Notes: generated by a model from the letters alone, not told the origin. 64,000 nucleotides of DNA from Helicobacter kayseriensis (GCF_021300655.1 NZ_JAJTNB010000003.1:1-64000); one strand, 5' to 3'. Positions 26,907 through 35,736 are shown, counted from the first letter of the stretch. Numbers and translations: made by a program.

Positions 26907-27839
26907 TCATCGCTTATTTAAAATCAAATAGACAATCCCTCTAAAAAGCTCAAGAGAATCAAGAAATAATTTGACGAAAAAATTGTTTGATTTTATTCCT
27001 GATTGTGAAGCTTTCTGGGCCATTAGTCGTAAGGGGGGGGGGATGGAAGCATCTTTCTTATCTATTTCAGGAAGCTCAACAAAATCACAAATATAATCTT
27101 TGGGTTTAGAATAGACCTCAAAGCTTGTTTGATTTTGGGATGGAGCCAAAGGGATAATTTGTGCTAGCGTGCTTGAAGGTGAGAGAGCATAGATTTTCAC
27201 ACCTTCAAGCATAGAGGCTAGCTTAATGCCTTCAATATCTACATGTTTTTGATGCACTTGATCTTTGAATCCCTCTTGATCAAAAAGCGGGATACATTGA
27301 GATAATCTAGGCTTATTTTTGACTTCAAAAGCATAGCTCAATCCTCCATCTTCATAAAAATCAATCCCTGTAAGATAGATTTCTTTATAACCTTGAGCCA
27401 AAGCTGTGATGAGCATCATCACTCCACTTGTAAAGCGCAAATTATAATAAAGCACAAAAAATTTCAACAAAGCATCAAAGTCTTTCATAGCCGATAAGTA
27501 TGGATAGGTGCTTTTCACACTTGGATAATCATATTTGAGCTCTTCTTCTAAATTTTTAGATTTTCCATTGCCCCATTCTCTATCCCATTTCCCCATTGTT
27601 ATATTGCAATAAACATCTTCTACTTCATATTCTCCTTTGTCTTTGAGACGATGAAGAGTCCAAAATTGTTGCTTCAACACAAATGGATTGAAAAACACTC
27701 CCTTGATTTTCTTACCCAAGAAATAACGATCTTCAAAATAAAATTGATTACATCGAAATACATCAAAATCTTGAGGGAGGCGTGTATAGTCAATTTGAGC
27801 TAAAGATGGGCCATTACCTGCAATAACAATAGACTTCAT
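26907..27839 (-). CDS. GT42 sialyltransferase A (Cst-like), with C10 tract
   Basis: Transfers sialic acid from CMP-Neu5Ac to a surface glycan, probably LOS. 310 residues; resembles Campylobacter Cst-I/Cst-II: NGPSLAQIDYTRLP near the N-terminus, VFRCNQFYFED, and catalytic-region GIDFY (Tyr162), SYAF (Tyr169) and His196 in VHQKHVDIEG. A C10 run encodes Pro at 267-269; a slip by one base would change or cut the basic, hydrophobic C-terminal tail (about 41 residues) thought to hold such enzymes at the membrane. In the present state the frame is open. The first 142 bp match a second sialyltransferase gene almost exactly. Confidence 0.88.
   Translation of the reverse strand: MKSIVIAGNGPSLAQIDYTRLPQDFDVFRCNQFYFEDRYFLGKKIKGVFFNPFVLKQQFWTLHRLKDKGEYEVEDVYCNITMGKWDREWGNGKSKNLEEELKYDYPSVKSTYPYLSAMKDFDALLKFFVLYYNLRFTSGVMMLITALAQGYKEIYLTGIDFYEDGGLSYAFEVKNKPRLSQCIPLFDQEGFKDQVHQKHVDIEGIKLASMLEGVKIYALSPSSTLAQIIPLAPSQNQTSFEVYSKPKDYICDFVELPEIDKKDASIPPPLRLMAQKASQSGIKSNNFFVKLFLDSLELFRGIVYLILNKR
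27033..27042. repeat. G10 (C10 on coding strand) tract inside sialyltransferase A
   Basis: Ten G on the plus strand, C10 in the coding strand, reading ATC CCC CCC CCC TTA. With C9 the frame meets TAA about 3 codons after the tract, giving a protein of about 270 residues; with C11 an alternative tail of about 24 residues follows. The catalytic core lies before the tract, so length change would alter the tail rather than the active site. Confidence 0.7.
27691..27832. repeat. 142-bp direct repeat, copy 1 (5' end of sialyltransferase A)
   Basis: Identical to 31340-31481 except for one base (C versus T, Asp versus Asn in the protein). Both copies have the same orientation, so recombination between them would remove 3,649 bp. 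Confidence 0.85.
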
Positions 27840-27956
27840 GATTTCCCTTTATTTTAAGATTTGCAAAAAAAAATAAAAAACGCTATATTTCCTCTTGCTC
27901 AACTACCGGTGGTAGAAAGAGGTGGCTTGGAGGTGCCGCAATCCTCCACCAAACGC
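27840..27956. other. Intergenic segment with a GC-richer structured core
   Basis: 117 bp between sialyltransferase A and the nuclease-like gene. Its core at about 27895-27950 is much richer in G+C than the flanks and contains CTACC-GGT-GGTAG and GGAGG-9 nt-CCTCC inverted repeats. A short reading frame through it gives LPVVERGGLEVPQSSTKRL. No gene is supported; it may be the remnant of a mobile-element end. Confidence 0.3.
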
Positions 27957-28475
27957 TTAAAACCATTCACAATTTATAAGTCTTTTATCATTTTTGGCAA
28001 TATAATCTATATATTTCTTTTGAAAGCTATTTTTCTTCTTTAGATTATCAATATAAAAACTTGTCACAATAAAAGCTTTTTTGCTTGAAGTAATAATTTT
28101 TTCTAAAATAACAACAAAATCATATTGATATAACCATAGATATAATCGAATCTGACCTGTTTTTTCAAAAAAATAAAATAACTTTACTAATCGAACATTA
28201 TTATAATTTAAAAAGATTGCCTTAATCCAGCCTATGCGCTCTGCTCGCAATATATCAAACTCTCTTTTCCCATTATTTTTACGACTAATAATGTGCCAAA
28301 ATACTTCCTCCACTTCCATATTTTCAATTTTGATTTTTTGCCTATTTTTAATATCAATGAAAATATCTCTTAAAAAACACTGTGTCTCCGAAAAATCGTT
28401 TTTAAACACTGTATAAGCTAAATTAATTTTCTCTTCTAAACAACTACACTGTGAGAAATCCAACAAGGAAAACAC
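27957..28475 (-). CDS. Possible BECR-fold nuclease (toxin-like)
   Basis: 172 residues, start GTG overlapping the stop of the DUF3800 gene by 1 nt (TAGTG), with AGGAAAGAG upstream, so the two are translated together. The pattern EVFWHIISR, RKNNGKREFDILRAERIGWI, LYLWLYQYDFVVILE, FIVTSFYIDN resembles phage-type Barnase/EndoU/RelE-like (BECR) nuclease domains, which act on RNA. Candidate catalytic residues are the early His and Arg and a late Tyr. No immunity gene can be named; the upstream DUF3800 protein is the obvious partner. AT-rich. The family call is tentative. Confidence 0.55.
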   Translation of the reverse strand: MFSLLDFSQCSCLEEKINLAYTVFKNDFSETQCFLRDIFIDIKNRQKIKIENMEVEEVFWHIISRKNNGKREFDILRAERIGWIKAIFLNYNNVRLVKLFYFFEKTGQIRLYLWLYQYDFVVILEKIITSSKKAFIVTSFYIDNLKKKNSFQKKYIDYIAKNDKRLINCEWF

Positions 28476-29182
28476 TATCTGCTCTTTCCTAATTGGATTC
28501 GAAAAATATTAAATTTTGTTTCCCAAGGTGGCGTTCCTTGTTCTAGTTGGATATTCGTTTTTTGTTCCAATTTTTGAACAATATAATTCTTAATCTTACT
28601 CATATGATCAATATCATCTCTTGCTTTATAGGCAATTGCTCCGATTAAAAGATCTGTCAATTGGATTAGACAAGACTCATGCGATCTTACAGTAAAGCAC
28701 TTAATTTGTTTATACTCATGACACAGAACTCTTTCAAGCTCTTTCATTCTGGGAGCACATCTTGTATCTTTATAATCCAAATAAATTTCTGCTCTGCTTT
28801 CTGTTCTAAGCAAATTCCTTAAAACATAATAAAACATTTTGTAATAAAAAATATCTTGGCTTCCCTGATTATATTTATCATGTTCCAATTCCTGTTTATT
28901 TGGAACAACAAGAGCCTGAAATCTTAAATCGACACTATCAAAAAAGAAATCAATCAATTCACTATAAAATTGTTTTTGAGAAAAAGTGAGCTTTGTCCAT
29001 TTTAACTCTTTTTGATAATTGTATTTATGTTTGAGGAATTTAATATACCTATTAACAAAGGCCATGGAGCTTGAAGGAACACATATGGCACCTAAGACCA
29101 TAATATGAGATGAAAGCGTAAAATTAGTTTTAGTTTTATACTTTAAATGATTGCTCTCATCACAAAAAATCTTATAATGCAT
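28475..29182 (-). CDS. DUF3800-domain protein
   Basis: 235 residues. N-terminal YKIFCDESNH, a motif with paired Asp-Glu, and the conserved late Asp in LIQLTDLLIGAIAYK match the DUF3800 family, predicted to have an RNase H-like fold and frequent in mobile or defence contexts; its function is unknown. The start at 29182 has AAGGGACAG upstream and is 20 bp past the symporter gene; a longer start would overlap that gene. Coupled to the nuclease-like gene downstream. Confidence 0.75.
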   Translation of the reverse strand: MHYKIFCDESNHLKYKTKTNFTLSSHIMVLGAICVPSSSMAFVNRYIKFLKHKYNYQKELKWTKLTFSQKQFYSELIDFFFDSVDLRFQALVVPNKQELEHDKYNQGSQDIFYYKMFYYVLRNLLRTESRAEIYLDYKDTRCAPRMKELERVLCHEYKQIKCFTVRSHESCLIQLTDLLIGAIAYKARDDIDHMSKIKNYIVQKLEQKTNIQLEQGTPPWETKFNIFRIQLGKSR

Positions 29183-29202
29183 ACTGTCCCTTTTTAAAAG
29201 AT

Positions 29203-30609
29203 TTACTCCCAACACTCAGTATTTTTAATCCCTAATTTTTTGGGATCAAATTTAGGTTCAATTCCTTTTTTTCTTTGCTCTAAATAATCTTTTAGTGCAA
29301 TTTTAACGATATGAGAGAGAAGTAAAATTGCAATGATATTTAATGTCGCCATCACAGCCATCAACACATCTGCAAGCTCCCAAGCTAATTTGAGATTCAT
29401 CTGCGATCCAATAAAAACCATTGCAACTGCTAAAGCATTAAAAATCCACATAACAAGCTTGGAATTTGTCAAGTATTTGATATTGGCTTGTGCATAATAA
29501 TAATTTCCCAAAAGTGAAGTGATTGCAAAACACACTACAGCAATACTCACAAAGTGCAATCCCCATGAACCAAAAAATTCTCCCATTGCTTTTTGCACTA
29601 GAGGCAATGCTGTCGTTCTACCTTCAAAATAAGCCTGTGAAAAAAGCACCAAAAAAGCTGTACTCGAACAAATCAATATTCCAATCAATACACTGATGGC
29701 TTGCACTAAACCTTGTTTGACTGGATGGCTTGTGTGAGCAGATGCTGCAGCATTTGGAGCAGACCCCATTCCTGCTTCTGTTGCAAAAAGTCCACGCTTA
29801 ATCCCAATGACAACAGCACTCCCTGCAAATCCTCCAAAAATCGCCTTAAAATCAAAAGCTTTAGCAAAAATATTAGAAAGAACTTCTGGAAGTAAATGGA
29901 GATTCATAAAAGTCACAATCAATGCCAAAGCAATATAAAATAACGCCATAGCAGGGACAATATAAGCATTGATTTTACCAATTAAAGAACTTTTGCCAAA
30001 AAACAAAAGCGCTGCGATTACTGAAGAAAAAAGACCAATAATGATCGTCCAATGACTTTGCTCAAATCCATCAGGATTATGATAATACACGGCAAATGCG
30101 GAAGTCATCGTATAAGATTGCAATCCATTAAAGCCAAAAGCATAAGTCAAAATCAAAATAATTGCAAAAAGAATCCCCAACCATCGTTGATTGAGTGCCT
30201 TTTGCATATAATAAGCAGGACCTCCTTTAAATCCATTGCCATCATGGCTTTTATAAATTTGAGCCAAAGTACTCTCAGCAAATGCACTTGCTCCTCCAAA
30301 AAAAGCCATAACCCACATCCAAAATATAGATCCAGCCCCTCCAGCCATTACAGCTACAGCAATTCCTGCAATATTTCCAATCCCAACACGAGAAGCTACA
30401 GAAATGGCTAGAGCTTGAAAAGAACTTAATGCATCGCTTTTCCCATCGGGTTTTTCTGCAATAACGCGTAATCCTTCTTTAAGCATTGTGACTTGAACAA
30501 ATTTGAGCTTAAAACTATAAAAAACACTTACAATGATTAATAAACCAACTAAATAATACCCATAAGCAAAGGTATTGATAGAATTCAGAAATTCAACAAC
30601 TTTTTCCAA
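29203..30609 (-). CDS. Alanine/glycine:Na+ symporter (AGCS family)
   Basis: 468 residues with about 10-11 membrane segments. The AGCS signature GGAGSIFWMWVMAFFG at about 90-105, GGPAYYMQ and GLFATEAGMGSAPNAAASA are present. Imports small neutral amino acids with sodium. It sits inside the interval between the two sialyltransferase repeats, upstream of DUF3800, and has its own weak ribosome-binding region. Confidence 0.88.
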   Translation of the reverse strand: MEKVVEFLNSINTFAYGYYLVGLLIIVSVFYSFKLKFVQVTMLKEGLRVIAEKPDGKSDALSSFQALAISVASRVGIGNIAGIAVAVMAGGAGSIFWMWVMAFFGGASAFAESTLAQIYKSHDGNGFKGGPAYYMQKALNQRWLGILFAIILILTYAFGFNGLQSYTMTSAFAVYYHNPDGFEQSHWTIIIGLFSSVIAALLFFGKSSLIGKINAYIVPAMALFYIALALIVTFMNLHLLPEVLSNIFAKAFDFKAIFGGFAGSAVVIGIKRGLFATEAGMGSAPNAAASAHTSHPVKQGLVQAISVLIGILICSSTAFLVLFSQAYFEGRTTALPLVQKAMGEFFGSWGLHFVSIAVVCFAITSLLGNYYYAQANIKYLTNSKLVMWIFNALAVAMVFIGSQMNLKLAWELADVLMAVMATLNIIAILLLSHIVKIALKDYLEQRKKGIEPKFDPKKLGIKNTECWE

Positions 30610-30669
30610 ATTTTTTCCTTTCTTTTAAAGATAGGTTTATTTAAGAAAAACCATAGAACTTGATTTTAA

Positions 30670-31500
30670 TTAAAACTTCTTGATTTTCTTAATACTTCTT
30701 TGCAAAAAATCAAAAATTCTTTTTTGTTTTTGAGAAGAAAAACTCGGAGCCAGACAAAGATCAGAGATATAGTTTTCATCTTTGCTTTGAACTTCAAAAG
30801 GCACTTTATTTTCAATTTTTGGTGCAAGAGGTGCGACAAGCTCATTTTCAGACAAAAAGAAGACATTGGCTTTTCTTTTGATAATTTCTAAAATTTTTTT
30901 ATCAAATTCCATACTGTGGCATGAATAATTCTTCTGATCTTCCATTTTAGAAAATCCTGGAACTCTCTGAATTAAATTATTTTTTTTGGAATTAAAGGCA
31001 TATTGAGTTTGACCTTCATAAAAATCTATTCCTGTTAAAAAAAATTCTCTGTAACCCAAATTGTAAGCCACAACAAGCATATAAATCCCCATATGTAAGA
31101 ACTTTTGGAAATACAGATAGTGATACAAAATACACTCATAAATCTCTTTGTCTTGAGTAAGATATGAGCAAAAATCAAGCACCGTAGGATATTCTGACTT
31201 TAATCTTTGAAAATACTTAAGGCTTTGATCATCAATAGAAAAAGGCTGAAGAGGACAATAAAGATTTTCAATCTCATATTCTTTTCTTTCTTGAAGTTGA
31301 TAGTATGTGAAAAACATATCGCGAATTATCCTGTGATTAAAAAACACTCCCTTGATTTTCTTACCCAAGAAATAACGATCTTCAAAATAAAATTGATTAC
31401 ATCGAAATACATCAAAATTTTGAGGGAGGCGTGTATAGTCAATTTGAGCTAAAGATGGGCCATTACCTGCAATAACAATAGGGGGTTTTTGATTGTGCAT
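30670..31500 (-). CDS. GT42 sialyltransferase B (Cst-like)
   Basis: 276 residues, divergent from neuB. The N-terminus through residue 55 is almost identical to sialyltransferase A (one Asp/Asn change), then the sequences diverge strongly. Active-site elements are kept: NGPSLAQIDY, GIDFY (Tyr161), QYAF (Tyr167) and His195 in SCHSMEFD. The shared first 55 residues suggest a mosaic gene made by recombination. The C-terminus is rich in Lys and Phe, as in membrane-bound Cst-II. Acceptor linkage (2,3 or 2,8) cannot be read. GAGGAT lies upstream of the ATG. Confidence 0.85.
   Translation of the reverse strand: MHNQKPPIVIAGNGPSLAQIDYTRLPQNFDVFRCNQFYFEDRYFLGKKIKGVFFNHRIIRDMFFTYYQLQERKEYEIENLYCPLQPFSIDDQSLKYFQRLKSEYPTVLDFCSYLTQDKEIYECILYHYLYFQKFLHMGIYMLVVAYNLGYREFFLTGIDFYEGQTQYAFNSKKNNLIQRVPGFSKMEDQKNYSCHSMEFDKKILEIIKRKANVFFLSENELVAPLAPKIENKVPFEVQSKDENYISDLCLAPSFSSQKQKRIFDFLQRSIKKIKKF
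31340..31481. repeat. 142-bp direct repeat, copy 2 (5' end of sialyltransferase B)
   Basis: 141 of 142 bases equal copy 1 at 27691-27832. It covers codons from residue 7 to about 54, including the CMP-binding motif. Confidence 0.85.
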
Positions 31501-31525
31501 AAAATATATCCTCTAAAAAAGTTTA

Positions 31526-31531
31526 TATAAT
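31526..31531 (+). promoter_or_regulatory. -10 element of neuBCA
   Basis: TATAAT 27 bp upstream of the neuB ATG in the 57-bp gap to the divergent sialyltransferase B; the ribosome-binding site TTGGAG follows. Confidence 0.5.
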
Positions 31532-31557
31532 TTAAAAAATAATTTTTTGGAGATTTT

Positions 31558-32595
31558 ATGCATTATATCCAAATCCAACACCGCAAAATTGGCGCAGACT
31601 TTACACCTCTTGTGATTGCTGAACTTGGAATCAACCACAATGGAAATTTACAAATTGCCAAAGAAATGGTTGATAGTGCTCATCGTGCAGGAGTTGAAAT
31701 TCTCAAGCATCAAACCCATATTGTTGAAGATGAGATGAGTACATTGGCCCAAAAAACAATCCCTGGGAATAGCAAAAAAAGTATTTATGAGATTATGAGT
31801 GAATGTGCTTTGAGTGAAGAAGAAGAATTTGAACTCAAAGAATATGTGGAAAGCAAGGGGATGATTTTTATTTCTACCCCATTTTCACGTGCTGGGGCAG
31901 ATCGACTTGAAAAAATGGGAGTAAGTGCCTATAAAATAGGCTCAGGAGAAATGAATAATCATCCCTTGATTAAACATATCGCGAGTTTTGGGAAGCCTAT
32001 GATCGTCTCTACAGGAATGAATGATTTAGAAAGTGTCAAAAAAACTGTTCAGATTCTAGAAAGTTTCAAAGTCCCTTATGCTTTGCTCCACACAACCAAT
32101 CTTTATCCCACACCTCCTCATCTAGTGCGACTTGGAGCAATGCAAGAGATGATGAGAGAGTTTCCTCATATCCCTATTGGATTAAGTGATCATACACTCA
32201 ATAACAATGCTTGCAAAAGTGCTATTGCTTTGGGTGCAAGTATTGTTGAGAGACATTTCACTGATCACAAAAATAGAATCGGTCCTGATATTGTTTGTTC
32301 AATGGATGAAGAAGAAACAAAAGATCTCATCCAAAGTGCTAAAGAAATCTTTTTGATGCGTGGAGGAGAAAAAAGGGCCACTCAAGAAGAACAAGTAACA
32401 ATCGATTTTGCCTTTTCAACTTGTGTAAGTATCGCTCCTATCCGCAAAGGTGAAATATTTAGCAAAGAAAATCTTTGGGTCAAAAGACCAGGGATTGGAG
32501 AAATCAAAGCAGAATCTTATGAAGAGATTTTAGGCAAGAGGGCAAAAATTGATATCGCCCCTGATACTCATCTGACATGGGAGATGATTGATTGA
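31558..32595 (+). CDS. neuB: N-acetylneuraminate synthase
   Basis: Condenses ManNAc and PEP to sialic acid. 345 residues; the whole N-terminal barrel resembles Campylobacter NeuB1: [40 protein letters not shown] and [14 protein letters not shown]. The C-terminal SAF/antifreeze-like domain starts at about 285 and has VKRPGIG. The closeness to NeuB1 rather than the legionaminate or pseudaminate synthases supports Neu5Ac. The stop overlaps the neuC start. Confidence 0.92.
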   Translation: MHYIQIQHRKIGADFTPLVIAELGINHNGNLQIAKEMVDSAHRAGVEILKHQTHIVEDEMSTLAQKTIPGNSKKSIYEIMSECALSEEEEFELKEYVESKGMIFISTPFSRAGADRLEKMGVSAYKIGSGEMNNHPLIKHIASFGKPMIVSTGMNDLESVKKTVQILESFKVPYALLHTTNLYPTPPHLVRLGAMQEMMREFPHIPIGLSDHTLNNNACKSAIALGASIVERHFTDHKNRIGPDIVCSMDEEETKDLIQSAKEIFLMRGGEKRATQEEQVTIDFAFSTCVSIAPIRKGEIFSKENLWVKRPGIGEIKAESYEEILGKRAKIDIAPDTHLTWEMID

Positions 32596-33725
32596 AAAAA
32601 ATTGTCTTTTTAAGTGGGACAAGGGCTGATTGGGGGAAGATCAAACCTTTGATTCAAAAAATCAAAGAATCTAAAGATTTGCAATATAAAATTTTTGCAT
32701 GTGGGATGCACTTACTCAAACTCTATGGCGAAACTTATCTTGAGATTTATAAAGATGGATTTGATCAAGTCCATTTGGCCACTCCTTACCAATTTGGAGA
32801 ACAAATGGATTTATCTTTGAGCGAATGTATTGCCCAATTTTCAGCTTTTATCCAAAAAGAAAAACCTGATATGATTGTTGTACATGGAGATCGTTTGGAA
32901 GCACTTGCTGGGGCGATTGTTGGAGCATTTAATAATATTTTAGTCGCACATATTGAAGGAGGGGAAGTGAGTGGAACGATTGATGAATCAATCCGCCACA
33001 GTATTTCTAAACTTGCTCATCTTCATTTTGTAGCAAATCAAAAAGCCAAATCTCGACTTATCCAACTTGGAGAAAAACAAGATCATATTTTTGTCATTGG
33101 TTCACCTGACCTAGATGTAATGAACTCACCTACATTGCCCAGTTTTGAAGAAGTGCAAGAAAAGTACTATCAAATCAAACCCTTTGGAAAAGATTATGCA
33201 ATCTTTTCTTATCATCCTGTAACAACAGAATATGAAAATCTTCCTTCTAAACTTGAAAATATTTTTCAAGCTCTCACTCAAACAAAACAAAATTTCATTT
33301 TGATTTATCCTAATAATGATTTGGGCTCAAATCTTATTATCCAAAAGATTCAGAGCTATAAAGATTTTCCTCAATTTTGTTCTTTCCGCTCAATCAAGTT
33401 TGAATATTTCCTTACTCTCTTAAAACATGCTAAATATATCCTTGGCAATAGTTCAGCGGGCGTAAGAGAAGCTCCATTTTTTGGAATCCCCTGTATCAAT
33501 CTTGGCTCTCGCCAAAATGGGCGCTTTGAAAACAACCCTTCAATTTTATCTTGTGATGAAAAGGTTGAGCAGATTCTTCAAGCTATTTCTCAAATCCCCT
33601 CTATCCCTATCCATCGTAAGAATGAATTTGGTGATGGAAAAAGTGCAGAAAAATTTATTTCCATTTTGGAAGATAAATCAATTTGGAATCTTCCTTTACA
33701 AAAAAGCTTTGTGGATTTTTTATGA
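32592..33725 (+). CDS. neuC: UDP-GlcNAc 2-epimerase (hydrolysing)
   Basis: Gives ManNAc from UDP-GlcNAc for NeuB. 377 residues with [14 protein letters not shown] at the start, [33 protein letters not shown] and, late, [16 protein letters not shown] (nucleotide-sugar pocket). Start TTG overlaps the neuB stop as TTGA. Order neuB-C-A matches the Campylobacter sialylation cluster. Confidence 0.92.
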   Translation: MKKIVFLSGTRADWGKIKPLIQKIKESKDLQYKIFACGMHLLKLYGETYLEIYKDGFDQVHLATPYQFGEQMDLSLSECIAQFSAFIQKEKPDMIVVHGDRLEALAGAIVGAFNNILVAHIEGGEVSGTIDESIRHSISKLAHLHFVANQKAKSRLIQLGEKQDHIFVIGSPDLDVMNSPTLPSFEEVQEKYYQIKPFGKDYAIFSYHPVTTEYENLPSKLENIFQALTQTKQNFILIYPNNDLGSNLIIQKIQSYKDFPQFCSFRSIKFEYFLTLLKHAKYILGNSSAGVREAPFFGIPCINLGSRQNGRFENNPSILSCDEKVEQILQAISQIPSIPIHRKNEFGDGKSAEKFISILEDKSIWNLPLQKSFVDFL

Positions 33726-34390
33726 AAGTTTTGGCACTTATTCCTGCTCGTAGTGGTAGTAAAGGCGTAAAAGATAAAAATATTCGTCTTTTTCGTGGGC
33801 TTCCTTTGATGTCTCACACCATTACAAGCGCACTTAAAAGTGGAATTTGTGATGAAGTTTTTGTTTGCACAGACAGTGAGGATTATGCTTTGATTGCAAA
33901 AGAATATGGGGCAAGTGTGCCATTTTTAAGAAGTGAAGAAAGTGCAAGAGATGAAAGCAAAAGTATTGATTGTGTGATGGAATCTTTAGAAAAATACAAA
34001 TCTTTAGGCAAAGAATTTGATGTCCTTCTTTTGTTGCAACCTACTTCTCCTTTGAGAAATGCAACTCATATCAAAAAAGCTTATGAACTTTTTCTTTCTT
34101 GTAATTGTCAAAGTCTAACAAGTGTGTGTGAAGTCAATGAGCATCCACTTTTTATGCGAACTCTTCAAAAGAATGCTCTTTCTCCTTTGCTTGAAGTTTC
34201 AAGTTCTGTGCGTCGCCAAGATTTGCCTCCTTATTATCGTCTCAATGGTGCAATTTATCTCAATCTCATCTCAGAGCTTAGTCTTCAAACAAGCTTCAAT
34301 GACAATACAATCGGCTATGTGATGAGCAGAGAAGATTCTCTTGATATTGATAGAGAAGAGGATTTTCAAGATCAAAGAGAAAAGAAATGA
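33722..34390 (+). CDS. neuA: CMP-N-acetylneuraminate synthetase
   Basis: Activates Neu5Ac with CTP. 222 residues: IPARSGSKGVKDKNIR at 7-22, LQPTSPLR, RRQDLPPYYRLNGAIYL. ATG overlaps the neuC stop as ATGA; the ORF is open further upstream but the true start gives [12 protein letters not shown]. The 3' end overlaps the convergent permease gene by 19 bp. Confidence 0.93.
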   Translation: MKVLALIPARSGSKGVKDKNIRLFRGLPLMSHTITSALKSGICDEVFVCTDSEDYALIAKEYGASVPFLRSEESARDESKSIDCVMESLEKYKSLGKEFDVLLLLQPTSPLRNATHIKKAYELFLSCNCQSLTSVCEVNEHPLFMRTLQKNALSPLLEVSSSVRRQDLPPYYRLNGAIYLNLISELSLQTSFNDNTIGYVMSREDSLDIDREEDFQDQREKK

Positions 34391-35301
34391 TTCAAAATCC
34401 ACCCAAAGAATATGGCTATCCCCATCACAATTCCAATAAATATCATTAAAAATTGCCATTTAAACATTGATCTAAGCAAAATAAGCTCGGGTAAACTCAC
34501 TCCGCCTCCAGCAATAAGAAAACACATCATAGATCCGGTAGGCATCCCTGCTTGAATGAGAACCAATCCCAAAGGAAGTGCCAAATCAATCCGAATATAT
34601 AAAAATACAGCCATAAATGCTAGGATTATAAGTTCTAATAAATTTCCATTTGTATAAGAACTTAAAAAATTTATGGGCAAAAAATTATGTATCCCTGCCC
34701 CTAATGCCATTCCAATAAAAATATAAGGGAAAATCTTTTTATAATCTTGAAATTCTGTAATAAATAAACCCTTCCATGTCAATTTATTAGAAGTAGGACA
34801 ATAAGAAGTTGTGCAACATTTTCTTTGAACTGGAGTAATTGAGAATTTGGGATATAAAGATTTGATAAATTCTTCGTTCAAAAGTTTCATAAAATCTATT
34901 TTTGTAAAAATGAGAGAAATTACAAAAACAAAGATTGTGATAAATAGCGTATAAAACATAGCAATTTTCCAATCTAAAATCTTAAAAAGTAAAACAAAAG
35001 TAATTGGGTTGAGCAAAGGGGAAGTCAAAAAATAAGCAATACTTGCTCCAAAATTACATCTAGTTTTTAGTAGTGAGCGAAAAATAGGGATTGTCGAACA
35101 AGAACAAAATGGTGTTATTACTCCCAATAAAATCCCTCTCCAATGAGAAGATATAGAATCCTTTGCAAGATATTTCTGAAAAGTGTATGTATAGTGGTGT
35201 TGTAGGAATTTCATCAACATCCCCACAACAAAAAACAAAAATGAAATTTCAAAAAAGAGTTTTAAAAATTCTACGAAATAAGATAAAAATAAATAATTCA
35301 A
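34372..35301 (-). CDS. arsP: ArsP-like permease (organoarsenical or metal efflux)
   Basis: 309 residues, about 8 membrane segments. The signature PFCSCSTIP is in the N-terminal half, with SPLLNPIT next to it. In Campylobacter jejuni this family member, ArsP, exports trivalent organoarsenicals; other members have been linked to metals. A central loop has KCCTTSYCPTS, a Cys-rich segment that could bind thiophilic ions. It is divergent from an ArsR-type repressor. Confidence 0.78.
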   Translation of the reverse strand: MNYLFLSYFVEFLKLFFEISFLFFVVGMLMKFLQHHYTYTFQKYLAKDSISSHWRGILLGVITPFCSCSTIPIFRSLLKTRCNFGASIAYFLTSPLLNPITFVLLFKILDWKIAMFYTLFITIFVFVISLIFTKIDFMKLLNEEFIKSLYPKFSITPVQRKCCTTSYCPTSNKLTWKGLFITEFQDYKKIFPYIFIGMALGAGIHNFLPINFLSSYTNGNLLELIILAFMAVFLYIRIDLALPLGLVLIQAGMPTGSMMCFLIAGGGVSLPELILLRSMFKWQFLMIFIGIVMGIAIFFGWILNHFFSL

Positions 35302-35319
35302 AAATATTCCTTAAAATAT

Positions 35320-35339
35320 ATATTCTAATATTGGAATAT
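35320..35339. promoter_or_regulatory. Palindromic operator between arsP and arsR
   Basis: ATATTCTAATATTGGAATAT, a 20-bp palindrome with one mismatched pair, midway between the divergent arsP and arsR. Size and place suit a dimeric ArsR/SmtB binding site. Confidence 0.65.
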
Positions 35340-35415
35340 TATTATAAATAATTTTTAAAATCTATTGAAATCAAAAAATAGATAAAATAAATTATATTTT
35401 TATCTAAGGAAGAAA

Positions 35416-35736
35416 ATGAATATTAAAATTGAAATTTTAAAAGCTATTAGTAATCCTTTAAGATTAAAAGTTTTAGAGTGTCTTTGTGAAGGTAAAAAAA
35501 ATGTTAGTGAAATCATAGAATTTTGCCAAGAAAATCAATCTAGTGTTTCTAAAGCTCTCTCTATTCTTAAAAATATTCGGATCATCTCTGATGAAAAAGT
35601 AGGTAATCAAGTATTTTATAAAATTGAAATCTGTTGTTTGGATAAGTTCCTGATTTCTCTTGATCAGGTTGCTCAAGAGAGTGCAAACCACCAAATTCAA
35701 AAACTCAAACAATCCGTTTCAAAAATTAATTCATAA
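35416..35736 (+). CDS. arsR: ArsR/SmtB-family repressor
   Basis: 106 residues with a winged-helix fold: NPLRLKVLECLCEG and helix-turn-helix NQSSVSKALSILKN. Cys at 21 and 23 (ECLCEG), in EFCQ and in EICCLD could hold the inducer ion. Divergent from the permease with a palindromic operator between, so it probably represses arsP and itself until metal or arsenical is bound. AAGGAAG upstream. Confidence 0.85.
   Translation: MNIKIEILKAISNPLRLKVLECLCEGKKNVSEIIEFCQENQSSVSKALSILKNIRIISDEKVGNQVFYKIEICCLDKFLISLDQVAQESANHQIQKLKQSVSKINS

Noticed and set aside
27861-28043. 60-codon plus-strand ORF as a real gene
   Set aside because: It runs from a weak start across a structured gap into the antisense of the nuclease-like gene, with no ribosome-binding site; kept only as a possible mobile-element remnant.
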